A program made the translations under genes and the position numbers. 64,000 bases of DNA from Paragonimus skrjabini miyazakii (taxonomy: Eukaryota > Platyhelminthes > Trematoda > Plagiorchiida > Troglotrematidae): NCBI GenBank assembly GCA_014338405.1, contig JTDE01001031.1:1-64000 (forward strand). The letters are read 5' to 3'. Each line of letters begins with the position of its first letter. Position 1 is the first letter of the stretch. The notes below the pieces were generated by a model. The model was not told the origin of the DNA. It did no database searches and worked only from the letters and a program-made list of their open reading frames with translations. This document shows, piece by piece, positions 35,471 through 46,341 of this stretch.

Positions 35471-36050
35471 TTTCAATAAGACAACGACAACAGACATGTT
35501 CAAATGTGGTCTAAGAAATCATAGTATTAGCATTTCAGGGTAATTATCAACAACCCATTGCAGAACTCATCAGGCCTACGGTAGATATTGAAGCAGGTTG
35601 ATTCCAAGATTAAATTCAACGTTGTAAGGGTAGAGGATTGTTAAGTGTGGATACAGTCATGTTAATTCGAATTGCAAGCATTTTGACTGATGGCAATCGA
35701 TATGGAAAATCCGAAGTAGAGTGGCACTAATTACATTAAGTTTTCCGGGTAATTGGGTCACCAGCAGCCTTTCTGAGTGACAGTTGGTAAACTACCACCT
35801 AAAATGGCGCACTTCCGATTGATCGTAGTCATATTCTTCCTACCGACTGACCCGAGACCATAATGTACCGTTCAAATTGCCGTTCTCGAAGTATGGATTA
35901 TCAGGAAAGAAATTTTTGACGAACGAACCTCGACGACTGAATATAATTTTCTGACAAATAATCGATTATTCAAGTATGGTTTAATCCTTGCTAGTATTCA
36001 GCACGCAAACATAATCTACTCGAGAGTCTCCTTTCACTACCGAATACTTA
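35471..36050. other. No gene seen
   Basis: AT-rich sequence. No PLE RT signal continues here in either strand. Confidence 0.5.
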
Positions 36051-36054
36051 GCAG

Positions 36055-36155
36055 GTTTGTGGTTCAGTGAGTGAGAACGTCTTCAGTTAAATTTCGGCTG
36101 CCGGTTTGAACTCTTCGGTTGCTGAGTCCGAACAAGAATGAAACTGGTCGTGGAA
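36055..36155 (+). repeat. tRNA-derived SINE fragment, possible hammerhead remnant
   Basis: The A-box-like tggttcagtgagtgagaac (36059-36077) and B-box-like ggtttgaactc (36103-36113) have tRNA-like spacing. Ten bases later ctgagtccgaacaagaatgaaac resembles a hammerhead that has lost the TGA of CTGATGA; GAAA (36140-36143) remains, but helix II would hold only weakly. The tRNA head is reasonable, the ribozyme doubtful. Confidence 0.4.
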
Positions 36156-37540
36156 CGACGGTTTGGGCATAAGCACCGATTTACCTTGTATAGTTAGGAT
36201 TGTGAATAGGCACGGCCGTTGTGTGTACAACCTATTAATCTGGGGGCGGACTCTGAGTAACCAGATCAGTGGGGCATTACAGATGATAAAAATATTTGTT
36301 TTTTTTTATAACAAACTTGGAATGTTGCGGTTCATAATTATATACCAATTGATAGATTTAAGAGATTGAAGTGAGAAAAATGTGAGGTTTATAAAATTCC
36401 ATAAAAGCGACACCATCCGCATGTTTCTAAATAGCTTGTGTTCCAGAAATACAGATGAAGTCACGAGGTCATTTCGGAAGTGAGAACTGTCGTTGGGCTG
36501 GAGATGTTGGTAGAGACTATGACCTGCAACGATCAGTGGCATGAATTTTGTACTCACCTGGTTCATCTGTCTAGGCAACACGACAATCAATGGGGCTAGT
36601 GTTTGAAGCCACAAAACCATTTTCCTGTACATGTTACCTCACTTTCATCCTTAAGTTGACTGTTTGCTTGCAAGTCGTAGGATCTTTCAGGCTGAATGTT
36701 TAATTTCAGACAATAATAATAACCACGTAACTTCTTCCATTTTTGTGTACCATTTGTTTATCCCTATCAATTACAGCTATTATTATTACTATTGTTATTA
36801 TTATTATTATTTATCATTAACCATCCATTTAATTCACCATAACATACATATAGGTCAGTGGGTGAACGGATGACAGCCGCATTTCGTGAAAGGATTTTAT
36901 AGATTGTTATTACACCAAATCATGAACAGCCTGACAGACGTAAATGATGCGTAAATGATGTGTACATGCAAAAAACACTAAATTAGTGAGAAATGGGTTA
37001 AGGCAAGTGGCAATTTTGTTATGAGCTGCAGAATGGCGGTGGTATAATATTTGTTTAAACTGAAGTGGCTGGATCAACAGATTTTGACATTAGGCTTCTT
37101 GTGATAATGCTATCATTATTGCAAGTATTGGTATAATTGTCCGCAATGAAGTTGTCGCGCCTACAATTTGATCACTTGATAAAATAAATGTTGTAAATAA
37201 AATGTTCTTATTTCTCCGCGACATATCGTTGTAGCTTATTTGACGACAATTCTGTAGAGATTATCAGACATTCATCCCTCAAACTTCCACGTGTTAAAGC
37301 AAAAACCGTCGCGGACAAAGGCACAGTCATTCTCGCGAGTTACACTTCTTCGGCCAAAAAACAATTTTATCGATCGATTGTCATTTCACTTAAGATGCCG
37401 TAAGTAAACAGTGATAATCACCTGTTACAGCAACTTACGGAAGAGTGAGCAAGGTAGAGAAGACGAGTACCACAAAACAGTCAGTATAACGTAAACGTTT
37501 TATTCAACCTCCATGCCCTCCGTGAGTAGTGGGAATGGTT
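36156..37540. other. No gene; a short microsatellite
   Basis: Contains only short frames and the ATT-rich microsatellite at 36778-36815. Confidence 0.5.
36778..36815. repeat. (ATT)n microsatellite, imperfect
   Basis: About twelve TAT/ATT triplets with two interruptions (act, gtt). Confidence 0.85.
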
Positions 37541-37544
37541 TGCG

Positions 37545-38400
37545 GATGTTAGTTTCTTACTGCCTTCATTACAAGCTGCCACACTACGTTTCGGTTCATT
37601 GTTTTCAAAACGATAACAATGCTTCTTAACAACGAATGAATGTAGATGACATCTTCATGTTTGCGCAACCTCAGCAAGCGATCGATTATGTGGTAAGACA
37701 GTTGCACTCCTGTCCTGATGATCTGACAATCACCTGTGAACTGAGAAAAGAAAGATTGCCTACCGTTTTTGGACATCATCATCAATCGCAAAGACTAGAG
37801 ATCGATATAAAGGTCTGTGTACCAAAAGCCGAATTTTACTGACCAATATACTCATTTTACAAGTTTTACACCAATGAAGAACAAGCGACCATTGGTCAGA
37901 ACATCGTTTGCGCGCGCTAGACGTATTTTTCATTGGACTGTTTAATCAGCCTACTTCGGCTGCTTGCAAACACGTTTTAGGACAATGGGTATTTGTCGAA
38001 GTTTATTAGTAACCACACCCGGCAACGTATAAGAGTAGGAAATGTTTTGACGGCTGGGAAGGAGAACAAATTAGTCGAAATACGGTTCAAAGGTGACAGC
38101 TCTTCGGTTCGAACCACGAGGCGTCTCGTACAATAAGTTAAAAGTGCCCACATTGCAGCGGAAAACAATGTCGTTGACCGAATTCGCAAGCTACCGTTTT
38201 CTTCAATAAAAAAATGAGTAACGCCCTACATGTTATCGCATTGAGAGTTACGTCGGTAAAACCGACAGGTGCTTGAATTCTAGGATGAAGCAACATCTGC
38301 CAAAATGGGTTCATAATATTGTAACCAAAAATCGTCCAGTAAAGCACAATCGTTATTGTCCAACCCGCTTGTTACTATGCTACGTGCGCGCTCGCGTTTA
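37545..38400 (+). mobile_element. Penelope-like element family B, RT end to GIY-YIG
   Basis: A PLE copy on the plus strand, distinct from family A. The RT palm end (37636-37840) is followed after a frameshift by the linker (37841-37940) and the GIY-YIG nuclease (38225-38310). Family B differs from A in the nuclease (YVGKTDRCLNSRMKQHLPKW versus YVGRTTRRLSERVREHHPAW). It runs directly into the GC-rich 167-bp tandem repeat at 38492-38825, which is also next to the other family B end at 50.3-50.7 kb, so the repeat seems to be part of this element. Confidence 0.8.
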
Positions 38401-38698
38401 TGAGTCAGAAGTCCGGGACACAACACCCCCCGGTTTCCACTCACACGTCGTGTGCACTTTTGCCCGGTACCTTTTATCGGGGGGTTTTCCGCCTACCATT
38501 CAACGTCCGCTGGTCCAATCTCGTTGGACGAGGGCTAGTCAGGTCGCTCAGGTTATCCGCAATCTATCCACTGCTGGCTTTGACTGTATTCTACGGCCGT
38601 ATCGAGATATTCCTCCGAGTGTTGGAATAATCGCACCCCGACCCGGTCGTACATTTTGCCTACCATGTCTTGCCCGTTGGTCCGATCTAGTTGAGTGA
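37636..38698 (+). pseudogene. PLE family B polyprotein, frameshifted
   Basis: The RT motif C reads NVDDIFMFAQ; the usual Tyr of YVDD is Asn. HSCPDDLTIT and the frame end at 37842 follow. Shifted by one, DQYTHFTSFTP...LVRTSFARARRIF is the standard PLE block after the thumb. Stops interrupt the linker. GIY-YIG lies at 38249-38308. From 38273 the frame stays open for 141 codons to 38698, through the first tandem repeat unit, with VYESEV and Pro/Arg-rich sequence matched by the copy at 50281-50511. Confidence 0.75.
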
Positions 38699-38825
38699 TG
38701 ACTCATCCGATCGCCCATGGTGTCCCCGATCCGTTCGCTGCCGGCTTTCTGGATGTACCTCCCTCCGCGTTGAGGAATTCCGCTGAGTGTTTGAATGCTC
38801 GCACCTCCGGCTTAATAATCCACCA
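38492..38825 (+). repeat. Two tandem copies of a 167-bp GC-rich unit
   Basis: Unit 1 (38492-38658) and unit 2 (38659 to about 38825) both begin cctaccat and share the ggtcc-atct block, gc-ggcttt, and a tg-ttg/ttgaat(aat)gctcgcacc-type end. They are about 65-70 percent alike by eye. A single related unit lies at 50525-50690. The GC content is well above the surroundings. Confidence 0.7.
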
Positions 38826-41332
38826 CAACATAACTAAGCAATCAACTTCCTTCGCCCCAGAATCAAACAAACTTTCAGCTTCATCTGTCGCCAGACATGT
38901 TGCTTACCGGTCATCGGAATAATACAGAATCAACATTCAGGATCATAACATGCTACGTCAATCCGCGTTTTCTGCGTTTCACTGAAATGGTCGTCAATAG
39001 TCATTTCAAGTCAACATTATGTACACACAATCAATTATACGTAACCCTTAGACTCTCATGGATATAATAGTTTTGCACCGTTGTCCTATAACACATTTTC
39101 TGTTTTAATTGTTCATCTTCCTCCACATTGATGTTATCTACATATTCCTCGTTGTTGTCATTTGATACTGAATAGGTAATATAAATGCTGTCAATGCTCA
39201 CTTTTTTTTACTGCTATGTTCAGGCGAAATGTTGCTGCGCAACTGTATGAGTACCATAGTGTGCAACGATAAAAAGATTAAGTCGATAGCATAGTGCATA
39301 TTAGACGAGGTGAAGTTCAGGCAGAATTATGCGATCTATTATTTTTGTTTGATATTTCACTCAGTGTACAGGTTCACTCACAGAAGTCCATTTGTCCATG
39401 ACATGCACGTACTGTGAATGCGGCAACTGATCATCCCTTACTCGCCTTTACGACGTGTCTGTCTACAAGCTCTGACTGATTATCATGATCGATTAGATAA
39501 ACAGTCAATATTCTACCTACACTGTTGGAAGAAGCTGGTTGTAGTCTAATAATGGTTAGATGGCGTAGAAGGAAAGATAACGGTGCTGACGGCCTAGTTA
39601 TCACACATTAATAACCCACCGTTCCAGAAGAAGTAAGCCAAGGTCACCTAATTGCTTCCCATATAATTTAAAAATAACCGTTCTATTTACTGTCTGCACA
39701 AACCGGGTGAGATGACGAGTTTTTATAATAGTTGAATCGCAAGTACATTTTAATTTATTCCATAATCTTATCTTGTTGGATATAAACATTTTAATAACGT
39801 GCAAAATGAATTAGACGCTTTACAAATCTATGTGGATGTCGAAATTGTGAACAGTCTAACAATGGGATTGAAAGAGTGAACATGCGCCTGACATATACCG
39901 TTTAAGCCCGGCAGTCATTCTTGTAACTGCACTAGTACTGTTAGCTGAGAAAGTAACATGCTTCTCCAGTCTCAGAAGCTGCGTACTATGCTCAAACTCG
40001 CAATCAGTATCTTGCAACGTTACCACTTTCCTCTCAGCCTTACTTTATCTTTTCTTCCTTTTCTACCATTCAAGTGTCCGTACAGAACAGCGCTTTTGAC
40101 ACAGTCTCCCTTAATTTGATTATCTTCGTCGGTTTCAATCATCATACTGGAAAGAACAAGTTTCTGTTGTAATATTTCTCATTATATCGTTACTGTTCTA
40201 ACCATTGTCTATCATTTTACGGCCACTCTATAATCACATGATGTGTATTAACGACCCCGTTAACGTTGTGTATCTCCACTACTGTTTGTTTCATCTCCTT
40301 CTCTACTCCCCCAAGTGGTCAGCTGACAGTGGTGATAGAATAGAGTGGGTTGTTTGTCTGTAATGCTTTCGCGCTAACACAACAATGGCATCATCACTTG
40401 AAAACCTGACTGATATGATATGCCTGGCGCCAGACTCGTTTATTTTACAAAACATCACCAGGTCATGAAAAAATAGTACCCCAACCTTTGAAACAGGCTA
40501 ATTCAGTTGAGTCCTCTGTACATTTTTATTCGGTATGCATAAACTAAATGAGAATTGTCAGCCCACGCCTTGCAAGTAAGCCAGAGTTATCTACCTATAA
40601 CAAAAGCACAAACTATGTATGTCAGAAATCCACAAAGATGGAGCACAATGGGATTTGCTAGTTCCACAAACAATCATTGGTGGTATTCACATGATCAGGT
40701 TCTATAACACTTCATGTGAACACTAACCTTAGGCCTCTACGAACTGATTCACAATTTTGGCAGTGAACTCACTTGCCGGTTAATTAGATCTAATAGAATG
40801 AAACAGCATTTCTCAAGATTGATGCTAAAGCTGAAACAGATCTACTTTTTCGGTGGTGAAAGTCTTATAAATTATAAAACTGTTGACGATTATTCACAGT
40901 CCTACTATCAGCTGATTTGGTAAATAAGTGAACAAAAATGCGAAGTAATTTACATTCAAAAATTGGAACAAAATGTCACTACTGTAATTGATCCAGCCAG
41001 CACACTCCTTAAAACAAACTACTTTATTTCCCGATCACCAGGAAATCAAACTGCTTCAACTTAATTTGGAAGAGGAATATAAAAACAATACAACAGACGT
41101 TCAATATTTTCTACTGTAAATATCTAGTTACCTGATCAGTTCTTAAGATCAGTGATGAAACTGTTAGTTATTCTGAAAATGGATCACACATTATTATAAC
41201 TAGTGCTTCAACCGTTATATCATTACCGTCTAATATAGTCAGTTGTCCCGTAAAAGGGAGGTAGGGATCATATCATCAAGTATAATTTTATTCATCAATC
41301 CCCTCAAACTGTTGACGAAAAAAAATCAGAAG
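38826..41332. other. No gene seen
   Basis: AT-rich sequence between the PLE and the assembly gap, with short frames only. Confidence 0.45.
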
Positions 41333-41432
41333 NNNNNNNNNNNNNNNNNNNNNNNNNNNNNNNNNNNNNNNNNNNNNNNNNNNNNNNNNNNNNNNNNNNN
41401 NNNNNNNNNNNNNNNNNNNNNNNNNNNNNNNN
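41333..41432. other. Assembly gap of 100 N
   Basis: Exactly one hundred N, a conventional placeholder for a gap of unknown size. Any feature crossing it cannot be read. Confidence 0.99.
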
Positions 41433-43267
41433 TTGGTCTCACAGCTCCTCCATTCAAGTTTGCGTCTACAGTTTGTATACGAAAGAAGTATTCACCAACG
41501 AAAAAAAATAAATTCATACAATCAACTGATGTTATAGTAATGAATGACTATTACTCATCCTTCTCATCCGCATCAGCCAAAATAACCAGAGTTTCAACAC
41601 AAACAGTTAATAGTAGCTTACTTTGGACATACTGATGTACTTGGTCAGTAGCCTGTTGGGGTTAACTTTAGATATGTGGAACAAGGTACTGAACATTGTG
41701 CTGCTGTCATCGTTGTGATCTATTTCGCTAAGGTGCTTGCTATTAAGCACAATGCACTCGTGTTCAATGGGATAACTCTTATTGTCGAAGTGGACTTTTG
41801 ACCATCGATTAAACTGACCGTCGGTCGACTAGTCCACCCTAAGTACCGCACGTCAAAACTATATGCAAAATTTTGCCCAGTGATGAATGTGGTTAGGATA
41901 TGAACTCTTAGTCAATAACTAACTATCTAGGATTTTTTGCTTTGTTTTGTGCTTTGGATCTGACGACTTTGGAAACGTATCTGAGATTCTGTAGTTCCGG
42001 TCGACTTCTGCCTTTCAGCCTCTGATGTAACCAACGCCCATCAGTTACTCCGCCAACCAACCGAGCATCTACTACCTGTCCCAGTTATCCGACAGTCTGA
42101 AAATGACGATATAAACCCCATCAACACAATTCTGGCGCGAACGCAAGAAATGTATACTTGTGAGTTTGTTAATGACTAGTAAACAACATACAGACAAGTT
42201 TACACCTGATGAATATAAAAGCCAATCCGTGTCATCACAACAGATTCGTCTCAATTTCTTATGAATAGAAAATTCAAACACCACACGATTTATATTCGAA
42301 CAGCCGTTACTGTATCTCTGATGTTTAATACAATCGATATAAGTATAAAACATCTTGAACCACAGAACGGTTACACAGAATGTCATGATTCAGGACATAG
42401 TCCGTTGCCACCAACGTCACAAACCGTTTCTTTTGCACGCATAAAGTGAACTGGTAACACTGATTCTAATTGTCTCGACATACCGTGGGAGACAGTTATT
42501 TAGAGCTGGGAACTTTTGTTAGGTCAATTGCGTTTAGCGTCATCATGCACTATCTGTTGACTGACGGTTGTTTGCTCTCAGGCTGTTAACGTTGCGTGGA
42601 ATTTTCTGTTGAATTCAGTTCGATGACGACTCAACAATCGTGATTTCCAACAGGTGCTCAGTTCTGCAAACACAGGACTATCCGCACCCATGTTTGTACT
42701 CTTAGATAAGGTTCGATTTGGTAAAGTGAAACATCATTTGCTTGTCCGAAGCAGTGGATTTCTAAAAAATTCCCTATTCTACTAGTGCTTTTACAGCAAA
42801 CAATGTAAGGACAGTAGGTGAACTCAGGCGCTGTTTAACTAATCGACACACGCTGTCTACTCTAAACCACAACCGTGAATCTACTTTTTCAATTTGCTAA
42901 GTGTAATCAGCGGTCAATTTTGTTCATTAGTCGTGTGGGACTCTTTCCAATACACCGTTGTTGACCAGTATTATCAAGAAAGTCCGTTCTAGTTTACATA
43001 GTTCATCATCTAAAGTTTTGTTGATGCAAAGCTGTGCTGATCTATTAAGCAATATGTGCACCAATCCCATTTTGTACACTGTAATGTCAAAGCTAGCAAC
43101 CTATATGCACCAGCCATCTCACGTATTCTGTCGATAGATTTTGATCTGAATAGAATCAACCCATTTTCTTAAACATGTTAGGCATTCGGTCACTAGTCCC
43201 AACTTCTGAAGCATGAGGTGTGTACAGACTAAAACAGTTGTTTCAACCTGATATACACTCTGCCTGA
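41433..43267. other. No gene seen
   Basis: Short frames only. The 104-codon minus frame at 42072-42386 has no recognisable domain. Confidence 0.45.
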
Positions 43268-43540
43268 TCATTTCTGACTGAAAGAATATTTACTGTAAAC
43301 CACCAGATTGTTCAGTTGGCTTCCTGTTTGCTTTATTTGGTTTGGCATGAAGATGTCAGCTAAGACTGGACCCAATGTATTGCGCATCGTGATACTCGCA
43401 ATCTTGTGAAGAATTTCACTCTGACAATCGATGCTCACGTAGGACGTACACCGCAAAAACGGTCGTTTCAACTCAGACTCTGTGATTACTATCTTTATCT
43501 CATCCAAACAAATACAGGATGACAAAAAGCTGAGTGGTTA
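43268..43540 (-). mobile_element. Penelope-like RT fragment
   Basis: An 85-codon frame (43525 to 43268) carries TMRNTLGPVLADIFMPN, matching the PLE motif that usually reads A-M-G-S-P-L-G-P-V-L-A-D-I-F. A preceding L-D-E-I-K...F-L-R-C-T-S-Y segment also fits. The invariant G-S before P is replaced by R-N-T. Nothing follows that resembles motif C, so this is a short relic. It covers a different RT part from family B at 37.6 kb, so the two cannot be compared directly. Confidence 0.65.
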
Positions 43541-44350
43541 TTCTGGTATCACGGTTGTAAACAACGAGAAAAATGAGACCATATGTTTTTTTTAGATGTG
43601 TCGAAATTTTATTAAGAAGCGGCTGACAACAAACAGTCATTTGAACTGCATTTAGTTATAGAGCTTTTTATCAATTTCACTAGCTTGGTTAAACGTGGGA
43701 ATTGTTTATGTTACAGAGACCTTGACTTGGCCAGTGTGTGTTTTAAAAGAATCGCAGGCTTGTACACTTTTGTGTATTACCACACCTGAGAAATGAAACT
43801 TCCACATTGTTTGAAATATTTATCCGTGGTGATGTCCATAATTATCGTATGATTAGTACTTTTTCACATTCTAGTCGACTTCAGCGAACACCGTCAAAGA
43901 TACGGCAAAATGTTTTTTTTTTTCTAGTCTTAAAATTCCTAGGGGAGAACTAAGTGTCTCAAAGATAGGTTTTCTATCTATATGATACAGGAAATGTTAC
44001 ACATCGATTCAAGCTCACTTAAAGATTAGAAGAAATTTTTGTATTCACAATCAACCCTAACAAGTTTTCAACTGTCTACTCAAATGCATTCTGAACATAT
44101 TCACAATGATATCAGAAGACTGGATACCGATAAGATCTTGTGGTAATAGGGTTAGGACAAAGAGTTCCATCTAATTAACAGTGTCTATGAGAAAACCATT
44201 TGATTATACCGTCTTTGCTGATTTTTCTTTCAAGTTAAAATTCAGGGTATATATCTTGCGGAAACGATTAACTATGCTTGATGCATGCAAATAACTTATA
44301 AGTAGTCTGACAGAATTGATAATGTAGAAGAGACGCAATTGCGAAAACCT
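43541..44350. other. No gene seen
   Basis: AT-rich sequence with a run of twelve T near 43911-43922. Confidence 0.5.
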
Positions 44351-44351
44351 G

Positions 44352-44462
44352 AACTTCGCCTGGATTCGAACCAGCGACAGAAACAACATGCCCAAACGCC
44401 ACAAATTCTCTATCAACTGAGCTACGAAGCCACGCCAGAGGCTCAGAAATTTCACATTTGAA
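44352..44462 (-). repeat. tRNA-derived SINE, left arm of inverted pair
   Basis: On the minus strand the tRNA-like part runs from 44431 down to 44352. The 5' acceptor ggcttcg pairs with cgaagtt, the A-box/D-arm region is tagctcagttgatagaga and the B box is ggttcgaatcc (44372-44362). The anticodon arm does not fold, so it is not a working tRNA gene. A leader of about 30 bases (aaatgtgaaatttctgagcctctggcgt) precedes the tRNA head and is shared with the right arm, showing a SINE rather than a lone tRNA pseudogene. Confidence 0.6.
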
Positions 44463-44611
44463 CCTAGTTACTCACCCACCCAACTGTGTCATACAGAACC
44501 CACCAAATCATCCAGCCGACTGACTGACCAAGCAGAATTTCTCGATCAGTTCCCATTGGAATCCACCAACGTCACCGATGAACATTGACGATGAGTTACT
44601 GATAAGTAGGA

Positions 44612-44715
44612 TAAAATGTGAAATTTCTCAGCTTCTGGCTTGGCTTCGTCGTTCAACTGGTAGACTATTTGCCGCGTTGGGCATGCAGGTAAATCTCAAG
44701 GTTGAACAGAATACA
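44612..44715 (+). repeat. tRNA-derived SINE, right arm of inverted pair
   Basis: Same leader (aaatgtgaaatttctcagcttctggct) and head (ggcttcgtcgttcaactggtagact) as the left arm, in opposite orientation, ending in a degraded B box (aggttgaacag, about 44700). The two heads point away from a central spacer of about 150 bases. Confidence 0.55.
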
Positions 44716-45931
44716 AATTTCTCTTTATGGGGTTAATAGAAAGCTCTAAATGTGAGTGCATCGCTAGAATCACTTTGACATGTACTCGTAGTAAGGTAGG
44801 TGGACTCGGTTGCTCAGTTCCGTTACAAAACCTCACACCTGTGTTTCGGCAAACACGTGCTGGAGGCGGATTTTCTCATTCTGCTTTGAAAGCGACCTTC
44901 AAATCTGTCAACGCCGGAAAGTCTGCTTAGGGCTTCTTAGTCGGACTTGGAGCAAGACCATATTTGTCGGTTCAACAGACCTATTCGGTGATGAAGAAAC
45001 AACGTTCAAGTTATGTTGAATTGATTTTTGAGTCCTCCGTCATCTGATTTTAAAGTTCCCTCGTGTATTGAACGTCACAAACAAATGTAAAACCTTTTTA
45101 TTGATTCAAAATGATAAACTACGGTTTGTTACCTGGTCAAAATAGTCGCCTTAGCCACTGGTTACCGAAAAGGTGTCCTAAACCGTTACTTATAATCCAC
45201 TAATGATGTCCTGCCAAACTACAACCCGAGTTTCAAAAATTCTCACTACTGGCAATTCATGTGCCGTTTTTATCCAGACCGATATCATCATTAAGACCCA
45301 CACTTTCTCACTGGAACATCGAGAAAACAAAGGTTTGTATTGTCTGTAATCGACGTTACTTATGTTCATGCTTCAGGAAAACTGGCTCTAAAAACATACG
45401 GATACTTCGGCTAAAGTAAACATTCTACTATACCCTGAATGGATCATCTGGAGCTGTGCAGATCAAGTGTTATTTTTAACTTCAAATAAATCTCCGTTGA
45501 AGAAGGCTGTTTAGTTATTTCCTTTTCGAAGAAGTGAATGGATGGACTGACTGTGCATGTTGACAACAGAGGCGATTTGGTGACCTACCCTACGCAAAAG
45601 TGCATAGGTTTAGCAGTTAAAGCATGTATTTTCCGAGTAGGCTAAGCGTCCTGGCATAGCGGAATGTGAATCAACCCATTATCCTTGATCGCATCCGTCG
45701 GAGCCCAAGATGGTCATACTTTTTTCTCTAGCTTATCAATTCCCCAAAGGTGCTTTTACATTGCGGAGTTAGTAAACTAATCACTTGTCACCTGTTGACC
45801 CTTCCGACGCATATCTATCTCATGCGTCGTGCGCGATGTGAACAAAGCCTGCGGATGGGATAGTCCTAAAGTTTTACTCATCATCAGCTGTGCGACCTTC
45901 AATGACGGTAAATAAATAAACAACACATCCT
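44716..45931. other. No gene seen
   Basis: Short frames only. Region 45932-46040 beyond it holds the 3' end of a minus-strand gene. Confidence 0.45.
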
Positions 45932-45937
45932 TTTATT
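45932..45937 (-). terminator. Poly(A) signal AATAAA
   Basis: AATAAA on the minus strand, 26 bases after the stop codon of the exon at 45963-46040. This is a normal place for cleavage and polyadenylation control. Confidence 0.5.
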
Positions 45938-45962
45938 CATTTGATAAAAATTTGTAACTTCC

Positions 45963-46040
45963 CTACTTTACATTCCAGAGGAAAATGTAACCGTTATTTG
46001 CGCCAGCCATGAACAAGCAATCGTTGTCCATGAAAACTTG
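45963..46040 (-). CDS. Terminal exon of a WD40-repeat protein
   Basis: A 78-base exon in phase 0 starts after the acceptor gtagtttgcag (RC, bordering 46041) and ends in TAG at 45965-45963. It reads QVFMDNDCLFMAGANNGYIFLWNVK-type sequence in which AGANNGYIFLWNV has the G-x-x-x-G-x-I-x-L-W-x-V pattern of a WD40 blade end. A poly(A) signal follows 26 bases later. The preceding exons are not identified. The minus frame at 46102-46341 (79 codons) just upstream is open but lacks WD features. Identity beyond WD40 is unknown. Confidence 0.45.
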   Translation of the reverse strand, partial: QVFMDNDCLFMAGANNGYIFLWNVK

Positions 46041-46101
46041 CTGCAAACTACGAGAGCTTCATAACAAATATTGGATGACTATTGTCTCTACATTAATTTA
46101 T

Positions 46102-46341
46102 TTAAAACACATTATCATTTTTCGGCATCTGTGAAGCCTCTTCGAGAAGTGATTGTTTTTTGGCTGATAATGTAGGTTTGAGAATAGTAAATGGTCCATA
46201 GCATAAGGAACACCATAAAACATCAGGCAAATTTTCACTTAGTTCACTAGCGAGTTTATTGTTGAATAAACGAACTACGTTGCTGGGAATGGTTCGCAAA
46301 ATTGTTTTGTTACACAGGACAGTTTTCTGTCTGGTTGACAT
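46102..46341 (-). CDS. 79-codon open frame upstream of WD40 exon
   Basis: Open on the minus strand from ATG 46341 to TAA 46102, with an AATAAA overlapping the stop. No domain recognised. It could be a small gene or part of the WD40 gene's upstream region, and I see no firm splice links. Confidence 0.2.
   Translation of the reverse strand: MSTRQKTVLCNKTILRTIPSNVVRLFNNKLASELSENLPDVLWCSLCYGPFTILKPTLSAKKQSLLEEASQMPKNDNVF

Noticed and set aside
36778..36815. CRISPR-like or regulatory array
   Set aside because: It is a simple ATT microsatellite; no spaced repeats exist anywhere in the window.
44352..44431. Functional tRNA gene on the minus strand
   Set aside because: Acceptor and B box look tRNA-like, but the anticodon arm cannot fold, the D arm is imperfect and the sequence has a shared SINE leader.
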